A stretch of DNA of 64,000 bases from an uncultured Armatimonadota bacterium (GTDB lineage Bacteria; Armatimonadota; Armatimonadia; Armatimonadales; Armatimonadaceae), in assembly GCA_903910385.1 (NCBI GenBank), contig CAIVZM010000019.1:62001-126000 (forward strand), written 5' to 3'. Below are positions 45,377 through 53,697 of the stretch, one piece after another; position 1 is the stretch's first letter; each line of letters begins with the position of its first letter. The position numbers were made by a program, and so were the translations under genes. The notes beneath the pieces are model-generated. The model worked only from the letters and a program-made list of their open reading frames with translations. It had not been told where the DNA came from and searched no databases.

Positions 45377-45841
45377 AATAAACCCGCCTGCATTATTAAG
45401 ATAATTTACTTACCGTAACTACCTCCCTGTTCAGTTCCAAAAAAGCGATTCTTATCAATTGTGTTACACTTTAATGTTAGTTTTGAGAAGATGAATATGT
45501 CGACACTTTCTGCATTTTCGATACTATTAACATGAGTTTGGGATAAGTCATCGTAATTAATTGTGATTTGGTATTAACATATAGTAACAATATTGAGATT
45601 TTGCGGCGTTGCCCAGGCTGTGACGCTCTACTACGTAGTAAGCGCTTGTCGGGTGAAGAAAAAGGGCGTCCTCAAAAGCGATTTTGAGAGGCAAAAATCC
45701 TACTCGTCGCCTCTTGATACTATTCCTTTTCCCGAACTTTCGTTATTATCATTATAGGTGGTGATTTAGAGACGTCAGTGATTATTTTGAAATGACATTG
45801 ATTGACATTTATGGCAGGGGTCAAGAGAAAGTCCGAGAAAA
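45377..45841. other. Low-GC intergenic region with palindromes
   Basis: Markedly AT-rich compared with the rest of the window, without a credible gene. It contains a perfect 12-bp palindrome tactacgtagta (45629-45640), a 7-bp hairpin ctcaaaa/ttttgag (45671-45688), and two copies of tattaacat near 45526 and 45572. It holds the marR promoter; the other elements are unexplained. Confidence 0.45.
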
Positions 45842-45877
45842 GAAAAACGCTCCCGAAAATTTTTTCGGGAGCGTTTT
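45842..45877 (-). terminator. Terminator of the RND efflux operon
   Basis: Arms aacgctcccgaaaa and ttttcgggagcgtt around a 3-nt loop, then U-rich tttttctttt on the minus strand, 15-20 nt past the RND stop. Confidence 0.9.
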
Positions 45878-45891
45878 GAAGAATTTCGAAA

Positions 45892-48800
45892 TCACATCCG
45901 ACTGCGTGTCACTTCAAGCTCGGAATCCACCGATTCGATGGAGGGCTCTAAAAGGGGAGGTCGATCCAGGTCTTTGTCTGATCCACGCAGACGTCGCCCC
46001 AGATCGTCGAATAAAGTATAGACGACCGGGACAACGAAGAGGGTAAGAATGGTCGATGTGGTTAGTCCGCCGACAACCGCCGTTGCCAGTGGCGCCTGCG
46101 TTTCGGAACCTTCGCCCAGTCCCAACGCCAGCGGCAGCATTCCCAGACCGGCGGCGAGACTTGTCATCAGAATGGGACGAAGACGAGTCGGACTGGCTTC
46201 CAGAATCGCTTCGTTCCGGGTGCGTCCTCGTGATCGCAACAGATTGGTGTAGTCGATCAGCAAGATACCGTTTTTGACGACGATCCCTACCAGCAACAAC
46301 AGGCCGACCAGTGCTGTCAGGCCAAACGCTCTGCCGGAGAGAAACATCGCCAGAATCACGCCCGGACTCGCAAGCGGGACGGAAAGCAAAATCGTCAGCG
46401 GGTGGATAAACGACTCGAACTGCGAGGCAAGAATCATATAAATGAGCGCGATGGCGAGAAAAATCGCCATATTCATGCCCGCGAATTCCTGCCCGCGCCG
46501 CTTCTGGTTGGTTCCCCAGTCCCAGCGATAACCGGCAGGCAGCGTAATCTGGCTCATTCGCTTTTCGACATCACTTTGAATCTCGCCGGCGGAACGACCT
46601 TCCGGCGTCCCCGTGACGGCGATAAACCGCTGGCGATTCAATCGCGTAATCTGACTCGGGCCGGTAGAGAAGACCGGTTGAGCGATTTGTCCCAGTTCGA
46701 TGAGCGGCGCCACCCCGGTCAAACCTGGAGTACCCACCCGCGAAACGCCCGAGGCGGTTGCGCCTGCAGGAGTAGCGAAGCTGGGCTTGAGCGGCAGGGA
46801 TTTTAATTTATCCACTGTTTTGCGCTCCGATTCCGGCAATTGCACCTGAATCGGATACTGATAGCCGTTTTCCTGATAGTAGGACGCAATATTGCCGTTG
46901 GTCGCTGTATTGAGGGTAGTCGCAATATCAGAGAATGAAAGACCCAACTGCGTCGCTTTGGAACGATCAACTTTCCATTGCAGTTCCGGGGTGGCGTCCT
47001 GCCAGTTGACATCGATATTTTCGTAGCCGGGAATATCACGCACTTTCCCCTGTACCTCTTTAGCGATACGCGAAAGTTCATTCAGGTCTGGGCCAATGAT
47101 ATTGACTTCTACATTCTGGTTACCGCCCGAAAGGATCTGCGTGACCAGGTCGAACTGGTTCAAGCGTGGATTCGCGCCGGGAATGGCGGACATTTTCCGG
47201 CGCAGATCCGAAATGACATCCTGTGTCGATTTTTTGCGGTCTTCCTTGAGCTTGACGATGCCGGAACCCAGATTCGAAGTCGCCTGAACTCCTGCGCCGC
47301 GAATAGAGAGCGTAGTACCAGAAGCGGTGAACGCAGTGGCGACATTATCATTATCGCGCAGGATTTTTTCCGCCTGCTGCATCGCCCGCTCCGTTTGAGC
47401 GAGGCTGGTCCCGATTGGCATCTTGATGGAAAACTGGAAATCACCGCTATCGGTTGTTGGCATCAACTCCACGCCGACATAAGGAATTAGGAAGAAAGTC
47501 ACTGCGGAAATCGCTATCGCTCCGCCCAGCACCACCAGACGATGATGAATCGCCCATTCAAGCGCGTTACGGTAACTATGATCCATCGCTTCGAAACGTC
47601 GGTTCGCCCAGAGAAAGAACCGGCCCAGCAGACTGTGGTCGCGTTCCAGAGCGGCTTCTTCGCCGTCGTGATATTTTTCCGCCTGAATCATACGGGAAGC
47701 GAGCATCGGAACGACGGTTACTGCATCGAGCAGGGAAACTCCCAGCGAGAAGATAACGACCAGCGCCAGCTGAGTGAACATCTGGCCCGCCTGCCCGCGA
47801 ATCAACAGCAACGGAAGGAAAACGACCATGACGGTAAGGGTAGAAGAGAATACCGCCGTCATAATCTCCTGTGCGCCGTAGACGGCTCCCTCAGCGGCGC
47901 GGCGCTTATCGCGTTCGATGTGGCGGAAGATATTTTCCAGTACCACGACCGCATCATCGACGATGAGTCCGACCGCCAGAGCCAGACCAGAAAGTGACAT
48001 CGTGTTGAGTGTAAAACCGCAGACATAAATCAATGCAAAGGTGGAAATCAGCGAAATCGGAATGGAAAGCGCGACGACCAGAGTTGAACGGACATTTCGC
48101 AGGAAGAAGAGCAGAATTAGGACGGCGAGAGCCGCTCCGATGATGGCGTCTTCCTGAACACGATGGACGGCATTCCCGATAAATCGAGATTGATCATAGG
48201 CAAGACCGAATTTCAGTTGCGGATAAAGCTTCGCCGCTTGTGCGATCTTCGCTTTGACATCGTCGGCGGTCGCGATTGTGTTGGCGCCACTTTGCCGAAC
48301 AATCAGAAGACCGACCGCTGGTTCCCCGTTCAATCGCGTGTAAATGCGTTGCTCCGGCGCCGCATCCCTTACCGTTGCCACTTCCCCCAGAGTGATGATA
48401 TTTCCGCCGATATTAACCAGCGGAATCTTGCGGATTTCTTCCGGACTGACGAAGAAACCGGTGGAGCGGATTGTGTATTCCGTCTCGCTCTGTTTGGCGA
48501 TTCCTGCGGGAAGGTTCAAATTTTCCGCCGCGATACGGTCAGAAATCTGTTTGAGCGACAGGCCGCGCGCCCGCAATTTTTCCGGATTCACTTCTACCAG
48601 AATCGCTCGGGATTGTCCTCCCGTCACATTGACAGCGGCGACTCCGTTCGCCGATTCCAGAATAGGGGCGACTTCATTATCCAGCAACGTTCGCAGTTTG
48701 ATAGTATTGGATTCGCCGGAGACGCCATAGACCAGAATAGGAGACTGCGAGGGGTCGTACTTGAAAACGGTCGGTTCCTGTAGGGTCGGATCGGTTGGGA

Positions 48801-49155
48801 AACTGCGCTTCGCTCTCTGGACAAGCTGAAGAACATCAACCGCCGCCCGACCAATATCTGTGCCCCACTGGAACTGCACACGGACACTGGATTGCCCTTG
48901 ATCCGAAGTGGAATCGACCTGATATAAACCCGGCGCGGAGGAGACGGCGCGTTCAATGGGACGCGTCACCTGCATCTCGATCTCTTCCGGCGCCACGTTG
49001 GGCCAGGTGGTGTTGATGGCGACTGTCGGCAGGGAAACATTGGGAAGGAGATCAACAGGAAGACTCCAGAAACAGACCGCCCCTAACAGGACCAGCGCCG
49101 CGATACGCATCGTCACCGCTACCGGTCTTGTCACCGAAAATTGAGCAATGTTCAT
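45892..49155 (-). CDS. RND multidrug efflux pump, inner-membrane subunit (HAE1/AcrB-like)
   Basis: 1,087 residues, normal for the family. The N-terminus FSVTRPVAVTMRIAALVLLG is helix 1. GLIVDDAVVVLENI holds the proton-relay Asp400-Asp401 pair in helix 4. Two large periplasmic loops and a second membrane half (VELMPTTDSGDFQFSIKMP opening the second loop) complete the pattern. It exports drugs or lipophiles by proton antiport with the adaptor encoded upstream. No outer-membrane TolC gene is in the window. Confidence 0.94.
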   Translation of the reverse strand: MNIAQFSVTRPVAVTMRIAALVLLGAVCFWSLPVDLLPNVSLPTVAINTTWPNVAPEEIEMQVTRPIERAVSSAPGLYQVDSTSDQGQSSVRVQFQWGTDIGRAAVDVLQLVQRAKRSFPTDPTLQEPTVFKYDPSQSPILVYGVSGESNTIKLRTLLDNEVAPILESANGVAAVNVTGGQSRAILVEVNPEKLRARGLSLKQISDRIAAENLNLPAGIAKQSETEYTIRSTGFFVSPEEIRKIPLVNIGGNIITLGEVATVRDAAPEQRIYTRLNGEPAVGLLIVRQSGANTIATADDVKAKIAQAAKLYPQLKFGLAYDQSRFIGNAVHRVQEDAIIGAALAVLILLFFLRNVRSTLVVALSIPISLISTFALIYVCGFTLNTMSLSGLALAVGLIVDDAVVVLENIFRHIERDKRRAAEGAVYGAQEIMTAVFSSTLTVMVVFLPLLLIRGQAGQMFTQLALVVIFSLGVSLLDAVTVVPMLASRMIQAEKYHDGEEAALERDHSLLGRFFLWANRRFEAMDHSYRNALEWAIHHRLVVLGGAIAISAVTFFLIPYVGVELMPTTDSGDFQFSIKMPIGTSLAQTERAMQQAEKILRDNDNVATAFTASGTTLSIRGAGVQATSNLGSGIVKLKEDRKKSTQDVISDLRRKMSAIPGANPRLNQFDLVTQILSGGNQNVEVNIIGPDLNELSRIAKEVQGKVRDIPGYENIDVNWQDATPELQWKVDRSKATQLGLSFSDIATTLNTATNGNIASYYQENGYQYPIQVQLPESERKTVDKLKSLPLKPSFATPAGATASGVSRVGTPGLTGVAPLIELGQIAQPVFSTGPSQITRLNRQRFIAVTGTPEGRSAGEIQSDVEKRMSQITLPAGYRWDWGTNQKRRGQEFAGMNMAIFLAIALIYMILASQFESFIHPLTILLSVPLASPGVILAMFLSGRAFGLTALVGLLLLVGIVVKNGILLIDYTNLLRSRGRTRNEAILEASPTRLRPILMTSLAAGLGMLPLALGLGEGSETQAPLATAVVGGLTTSTILTLFVVPVVYTLFDDLGRRLRGSDKDLDRPPLLEPSIESVDSELEVTRSRM

Positions 49156-49242
49156 CAGATTCGTCTACTAACTAAAGCTGCGCTAATACCGCGTGAGAGA
49201 CGCTTGGTTTTCCGCCGCCACGGCGTACGGCGGAAAGGCTTC

Positions 49243-50928
49243 TTAAGGTTTTGCGGAATTCGTTGCGCCGGGAGAGGGGGCGCCCGTCCCGGAGGGTTGC
49301 GCTTTCGATGCGCCCTTGCTATCCCCTAACTTTATTTTTTGACCGTCTTTGACATCCCGACCACTGAGGATGATGACGGACTCACTCGGTTGAAGACCAC
49401 TGGTAATCTGCACGGAATTGGTATCTTCCGCGCCGATTGTGACCAGGTGGAGTTGTGCAGTATCGCCGTTTACGACGGCAACCTGCCCTGCCCCCGGTTT
49501 TTCGCCTTTGCGAACGGCCTCACGCGGGACGGTCAATGCATCGGGTATCCGCTCGGTAATAAAGCTGACATGGGCGAAAGCGCCGGGGCGCAATCGTCCC
49601 ATCGAATTCTCCAACCGGACACGGACGGTAAATTGTCTGGTCTGTGGATCGGCTCCCGGATTGAGTCGCTCGATCTTGCCCTGGAAGTTCGAACCTTCTT
49701 CCGAGTCGATAGTGACAGTTGCGGTCTGCCCGACGGAAAGTCTGCCGTAAATCTCTTCGGGAACCCCCAGAGTCAACCATATCTGATCCAGATTCTGGAG
49801 CGACAAAACCGGCTGATTCGCCGTCGCCAGCGCTCCGGTGTCAAGATTGCGTCGCGTGACGACGCCGGAAATGGGAGCGCGCAGAATCGTATAGTCACGT
49901 TGCGCTTCCGCCGCACGGACATCCGCTTCCCCTGCCGTAACTCCTGCCCGTAACGCGGCGATATTCTGGGCATAAGCGGGTGTTTGCGCCCGGTTCGCCG
50001 TCGCCGCTTCCAGAGTCGCTTGTATCTGTTTTACGTTGGATTGCGTGGAAAGGCGGCTCGCTCGTGTGGCGTTGCGGGTCAGTTCCACCTGTCGTTCCAC
50101 CGATACGCGTGCGGCAATCGCAGAGTCTCGTACCGCGATTGCAGCATCCCGTCGTTTTTTCGCTTCGGCTAGAGCCGCATCCTGCACTCGTTTGGCAGTG
50201 CGAGCGTTATCCAGATTTTGCTGAGCGGTGGCGCCTTCCTGAACCAGAACGGTCTGACGTTCCAGTTCCGTATTTGCGCGGTCAACATTCGCCTGTGCTG
50301 TCGCTACCGCCGCCTCGGCGGAACCGATATCCGCTGTAGCGGAACTTACCTTGCCCTGCGCCTCGGTCACATTTGCTTGCGCCGCTCCGATTTGCGAAGC
50401 TTCATCCGCAATAGCTTTGGCGGCAAGCGCACGAGCGGAATTCAATGCCGTTCGCTGGCGACTGATTTCCGATTCGATGCTAACGCCCGCTGCGCCCTGA
50501 GTGGTTTGCGCTTCCGCCAGACGGGATCGCGCTTGCGCCAGAGTTGCCTGTTTCTGGCCGATCTGCGCCTGAATTTCTGATGTGTCCAAACGCGCCAATA
50601 CCTGCCCGGTGAAGACCCGATCGCCTTCTCGAACGCTCAGTTCCAGAATTCTGCCTGTTACCCTCGGGGTGATATCTACCGCCACCGGGGCTTCCAGAGA
50701 TCCTACGGAATTGTACGTTCGGATAATGTCGCGCACTTTCGCCGTGACCGCCTGGACGGGGATCGCCGCACTGGCGCGCATGGTTCGTTGCTTTGCCCGG
50801 TCGGCGGTCTCTGCCTTTTTGGCGCTTATCTTCCATCCAACGACAGCCAACAGGGCTATTAAAGCGACCGCCGCCACCAACCATCTTTTCATAAGAATAC
50901 CAGCCGGGGATGAATCCCTGTTTCCCAT
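49243..50928 (-). CDS. RND efflux periplasmic adaptor (membrane fusion protein)
   Basis: 561 residues, longer than the usual 350-420. One N-terminal helix (WLVAAVALIALLAVVGW) anchors it. The lipoyl halves (GRILELSVREGDRVFTGQVLARLD and YTILRAPISGVVTRRNLDTG, each read in parts) flank a very long alanine-rich coiled-coil hairpin of about 200 residues, which would make a long reach to the outer membrane. The C-terminus is rich in Gly, Pro and Ser. ATG 50892 is an alternative start. Promoter-like TATACT lies at 50972-50977. Confidence 0.92.
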   Translation of the reverse strand: MGNRDSSPAGILMKRWLVAAVALIALLAVVGWKISAKKAETADRAKQRTMRASAAIPVQAVTAKVRDIIRTYNSVGSLEAPVAVDITPRVTGRILELSVREGDRVFTGQVLARLDTSEIQAQIGQKQATLAQARSRLAEAQTTQGAAGVSIESEISRQRTALNSARALAAKAIADEASQIGAAQANVTEAQGKVSSATADIGSAEAAVATAQANVDRANTELERQTVLVQEGATAQQNLDNARTAKRVQDAALAEAKKRRDAAIAVRDSAIAARVSVERQVELTRNATRASRLSTQSNVKQIQATLEAATANRAQTPAYAQNIAALRAGVTAGEADVRAAEAQRDYTILRAPISGVVTRRNLDTGALATANQPVLSLQNLDQIWLTLGVPEEIYGRLSVGQTATVTIDSEEGSNFQGKIERLNPGADPQTRQFTVRVRLENSMGRLRPGAFAHVSFITERIPDALTVPREAVRKGEKPGAGQVAVVNGDTAQLHLVTIGAEDTNSVQITSGLQPSESVIILSGRDVKDGQKIKLGDSKGASKAQPSGTGAPSPGATNSAKP

Positions 50929-51049
50929 CCTTCGTTGCGCGGGAGTCTTCCGCAGTAAGGGTATGCGTTATAGTATAGACGATAGTTCCTCAGTAATAAC
51001 GATTCCTCCTGAGATATTGTTCAGATATTGTTTGTCGAGACTTTGAAGT

Positions 51050-51688
51050 ATGCCGAGAATCACCGCGATTGAACCGCAGGAAAAGAACCATGAACGGGTA
51101 TCCGTTTTTGTCGAAGGGAAGTTCGCTCTGGGCCTCTTCGCGGACGTTGCGGCGTTTCTGGGATTGCGAGTCGGTCAGGAAATGACGACCGAGCGATTGA
51201 CCGAGGTCGCTCAGGCGGAAACCGTTCGCCGCGCCATGGAAAGCGCGGGAAAATTGCTGGGATTTCGGGCGCGTTCCGAGCGTGAGATACGCGACCGATT
51301 AACGCAAAAAGGCTATGAACCAGAGGTCGTTGAGGAAACGATCACTCGTCTGACAAGGCTCGGTTATCTCAATGATGCTGATTTCGCTTCTCGTTGGGTG
51401 GAATCACGTGGTAAGACGCGAGGAAGCCGCGCTCTTTCACACGAACTACGTCAAAAAGGCGTCGCGCCCGATATTGCTGCCGAAACGCTGGCGGAATCCC
51501 GTGATTCCCATACCGAATACGCAACTGCACGCGCCGCCGCCGTCCGAAAAGTCGGAGAACAACCTCCTGACCAGAGTCGTGAAGCGCAGACCCGATTAGC
51601 CGCTTTCCTCCAGCGGCGCGGGTTTGGCTGGGACGCCATACGCCCGGTATTGCGTGAATTGTATCAGGCGGAGATAGAAGAAGAATAA
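51050..51688 (+). CDS. recX: Regulatory protein RecX
   Basis: 212 residues of three tandem helical repeats. LLGFRARSEREIRDRLTQKGYE and TRLGYLNDADFASRWVE are the RecX signatures. It binds and restrains RecA filaments. Here it lies about 33 kb from recA rather than next to it. Start ATG 51050 has no strong ribosome site. A terminator follows immediately. Confidence 0.9.
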   Translation: MPRITAIEPQEKNHERVSVFVEGKFALGLFADVAAFLGLRVGQEMTTERLTEVAQAETVRRAMESAGKLLGFRARSEREIRDRLTQKGYEPEVVEETITRLTRLGYLNDADFASRWVESRGKTRGSRALSHELRQKGVAPDIAAETLAESRDSHTEYATARAAAVRKVGEQPPDQSREAQTRLAAFLQRRGFGWDAIRPVLRELYQAEIEEE

Positions 51689-51696
51689 ATCATAAT

Positions 51697-51723
51697 GACG
51701 CCGGGGTCTGGCGTCGCTTTTTT
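51697..51723 (+). terminator. recX terminator
   Basis: gacgcc (51697-51702), 7-nt loop, ggcgtc (51710-51715), then gctttttt. Its 3' end ggcgtcgctttttt resembles the ends of the two leader terminators at 3751 and 4427. Confidence 0.85.
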
Positions 51724-51788
51724 AACGTTTCCCTCTTATATTTGTTCTTTTCTTCTGTTATATTATTATATTATCCTCGGAGGAACGA

Positions 51789-53516
51789 ATGCCCGATTAT
51801 CCGTCGCCTCGGATGACGCTTTGTCTGGCGATTGACCTGAAAAAATCAACCGCCGCAGGTTTAAAGCTTTCCACAAAACTGTTAGACCGATTCAATCTTG
51901 CTCTCGTTCGTCAGGTGACACCGCACTTGACAGCCGTCGGATTGACGAAAGCGGTCATCAAATTCACCGGAGACGGGTGGCTCATTATCACCGATAATAC
52001 CGATGATGCCGCGCCGATTTGTTGTCTGGCGATCATCATGGCATGCCGGTTTCAGGAAGAAATCAGCGAAGAAACGGGTCTGCCTCTGGATGGAGTTCCT
52101 GCGCTTCGTCTCTCTGTCTGCTGGGGGCGTGCGCTTCCGGTGGAATTGCCCAATGGACAACGGGACTTTGTTGGAGATAGCGTCCGTCACGCCGTTCGCG
52201 CCTGCCAGTTATGCGATGATAACGAGATTTTGATCGACGATACGGTGTTGCGCTGGATCGATCATGATTTCGTCTGTACTCCGCTTATGTTCGATGAGCG
52301 ATTGGCTCGCCATCCGGAAGCGAAAATGGAGCAACCGCTGGCTCTGCATACCCTCGAAGAACTCAAACTGGAGTCCGCCGCAGAAGGGGATGCCCCCGAA
52401 TACTTTGTCAATACCCTGACCATAATCGGACGACGATTAGAAGCGGAAGCATTGGCTTATCGGGTATCGGACGCCTTGCAGAACGAAGCGGAAAAATCGT
52501 CTGCTGATATCGAAGAATTGACCGAGCGGTACAATCGCCTCTTCGCCAGTAATCTGGACTATGAAACGGTCAGCCGCATTCTGCGCGATATGCGCGATTC
52601 CGGACTGCAACCGGATGTCGAAACCTACAATTCCCTTATCGTCAAAGCGCGGGATTCCGAAACGCGCTCTCGCTGGCTGATGCGAATGAAGCAGGAGGGG
52701 ATTTCTCCCGATGTCAAAACGTTTACTATCCTGATTCGTCACGCAGAGGATGAACCCGCCGTGCAACGCTGGCTAGCGCGAATGCGTCGCGCCGGTGTCG
52801 CGCCGGATGTTATTTTGCTGAACGCTCTGATCGACCAGGCGAAAACGTATCCTGTCGCTCTGCAATACTTGCGCCGATTACAGGAAATGGGGGTGACGCC
52901 GAACGCTAGCTCCTATGACCTTTTGATCGAGAAGTCTGATGATGTGGCATCCGGTCGTATCTGGATCGAAGCGATGTTCGGGGAAGGGATACGCCCGAGC
53001 GTGGTGACCTTCCGCTCACTTTTTCGGAAAGATCTGTCGACTATCTCCGCAGAGGAACTACTGTCGTGGTTTCTTGAACTGCCCTACCACCCTTCTGAGG
53101 CGATGTGGCAGGCTATCGCCGAGTACCGCCGACGCGGTCGTATCGACGATGCCCTACGGCTTTGTCTCGATTATCCGAACACTCAGGCGGCGCAAAAAAT
53201 CTTTCGCGCTTACCCCGAGCAGGCGTTGACCTACTTCCGTCACGTCGATGAGGCGATCGCGAACCATCCCAACGCCGCCTACGCTATCGGAATGGCGCTT
53301 CAGACTCTGGGGCGAGCTGACGAGGCTCTGCCGTATCTTTACCGCGCTTATGAACTTGCCTTCTCCGGTCCTCGCCGCGAGGAACTGAGCCGTTTTCTTA
53401 CTCAAGCCGCTACCGGTCGCGCCCTGACGGAAAAAGAACATTCTCCAATCTCTCCGAAGCGCCTTATCGTACAAAGATCGGGCGAACCGGATGAAAGCGC
53501 CATCATCAAGAATTAG
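51789..53516 (+). CDS. Class III cyclase-like domain fused to PPR-like repeats
   Basis: 575 residues, no signal peptide. Residues 10-170 resemble a class III nucleotidyl cyclase: LAIDLKKS (Asp16) and KFTGDGWLI (Asp62) match the two metal Asp, and FVGDSVRHAVRACQL matches the helix that carries the catalytic Asn/Arg, though the Asn is not conserved. From 257 on, an array has Pro at 275, 307, 339, 371, 403 and 435, exactly 32 apart. Units read GLQPDVETYNSLI, GISPDVKTFTILI, GVAPDVILLNALI, GVTPNASSYDLLI, GIRPSVVTFRSLF, the pattern of PPR repeats (usually 35). A TPR-like NAAYAIGMALQTLGRADEAL follows. GGAGG stands before the ATG. Possibly RNA- or protein-binding signalling; function unknown. Confidence 0.8.
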   Translation: MPDYPSPRMTLCLAIDLKKSTAAGLKLSTKLLDRFNLALVRQVTPHLTAVGLTKAVIKFTGDGWLIITDNTDDAAPICCLAIIMACRFQEEISEETGLPLDGVPALRLSVCWGRALPVELPNGQRDFVGDSVRHAVRACQLCDDNEILIDDTVLRWIDHDFVCTPLMFDERLARHPEAKMEQPLALHTLEELKLESAAEGDAPEYFVNTLTIIGRRLEAEALAYRVSDALQNEAEKSSADIEELTERYNRLFASNLDYETVSRILRDMRDSGLQPDVETYNSLIVKARDSETRSRWLMRMKQEGISPDVKTFTILIRHAEDEPAVQRWLARMRRAGVAPDVILLNALIDQAKTYPVALQYLRRLQEMGVTPNASSYDLLIEKSDDVASGRIWIEAMFGEGIRPSVVTFRSLFRKDLSTISAEELLSWFLELPYHPSEAMWQAIAEYRRRGRIDDALRLCLDYPNTQAAQKIFRAYPEQALTYFRHVDEAIANHPNAAYAIGMALQTLGRADEALPYLYRAYELAFSGPRREELSRFLTQAATGRALTEKEHSPISPKRLIVQRSGEPDESAIIKN

Positions 53517-53577
53517 CGTTATGCCGTCTGGTTATGTCGCTTCAAAGCTTGAGAAGGAATACCTGTAGAATACGCCG

Positions 53578-53583
53578 TATAAT
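53578..53583 (+). promoter_or_regulatory. -10 box upstream of rny
   Basis: TATAAT, about 115 nt before the proposed rny start. No clear -35. Confidence 0.4.
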
Positions 53584-53697
53584 AGGTTTACTTCCGCCGG
53601 AAGATTCGCCGGTACAGATATGAGATCACTGCCAGTCAGAGGAAATAATCGCTTCGCCCGCCCGTCAAGACCATAGAAGTCTGGGGGTGAGGGGACG

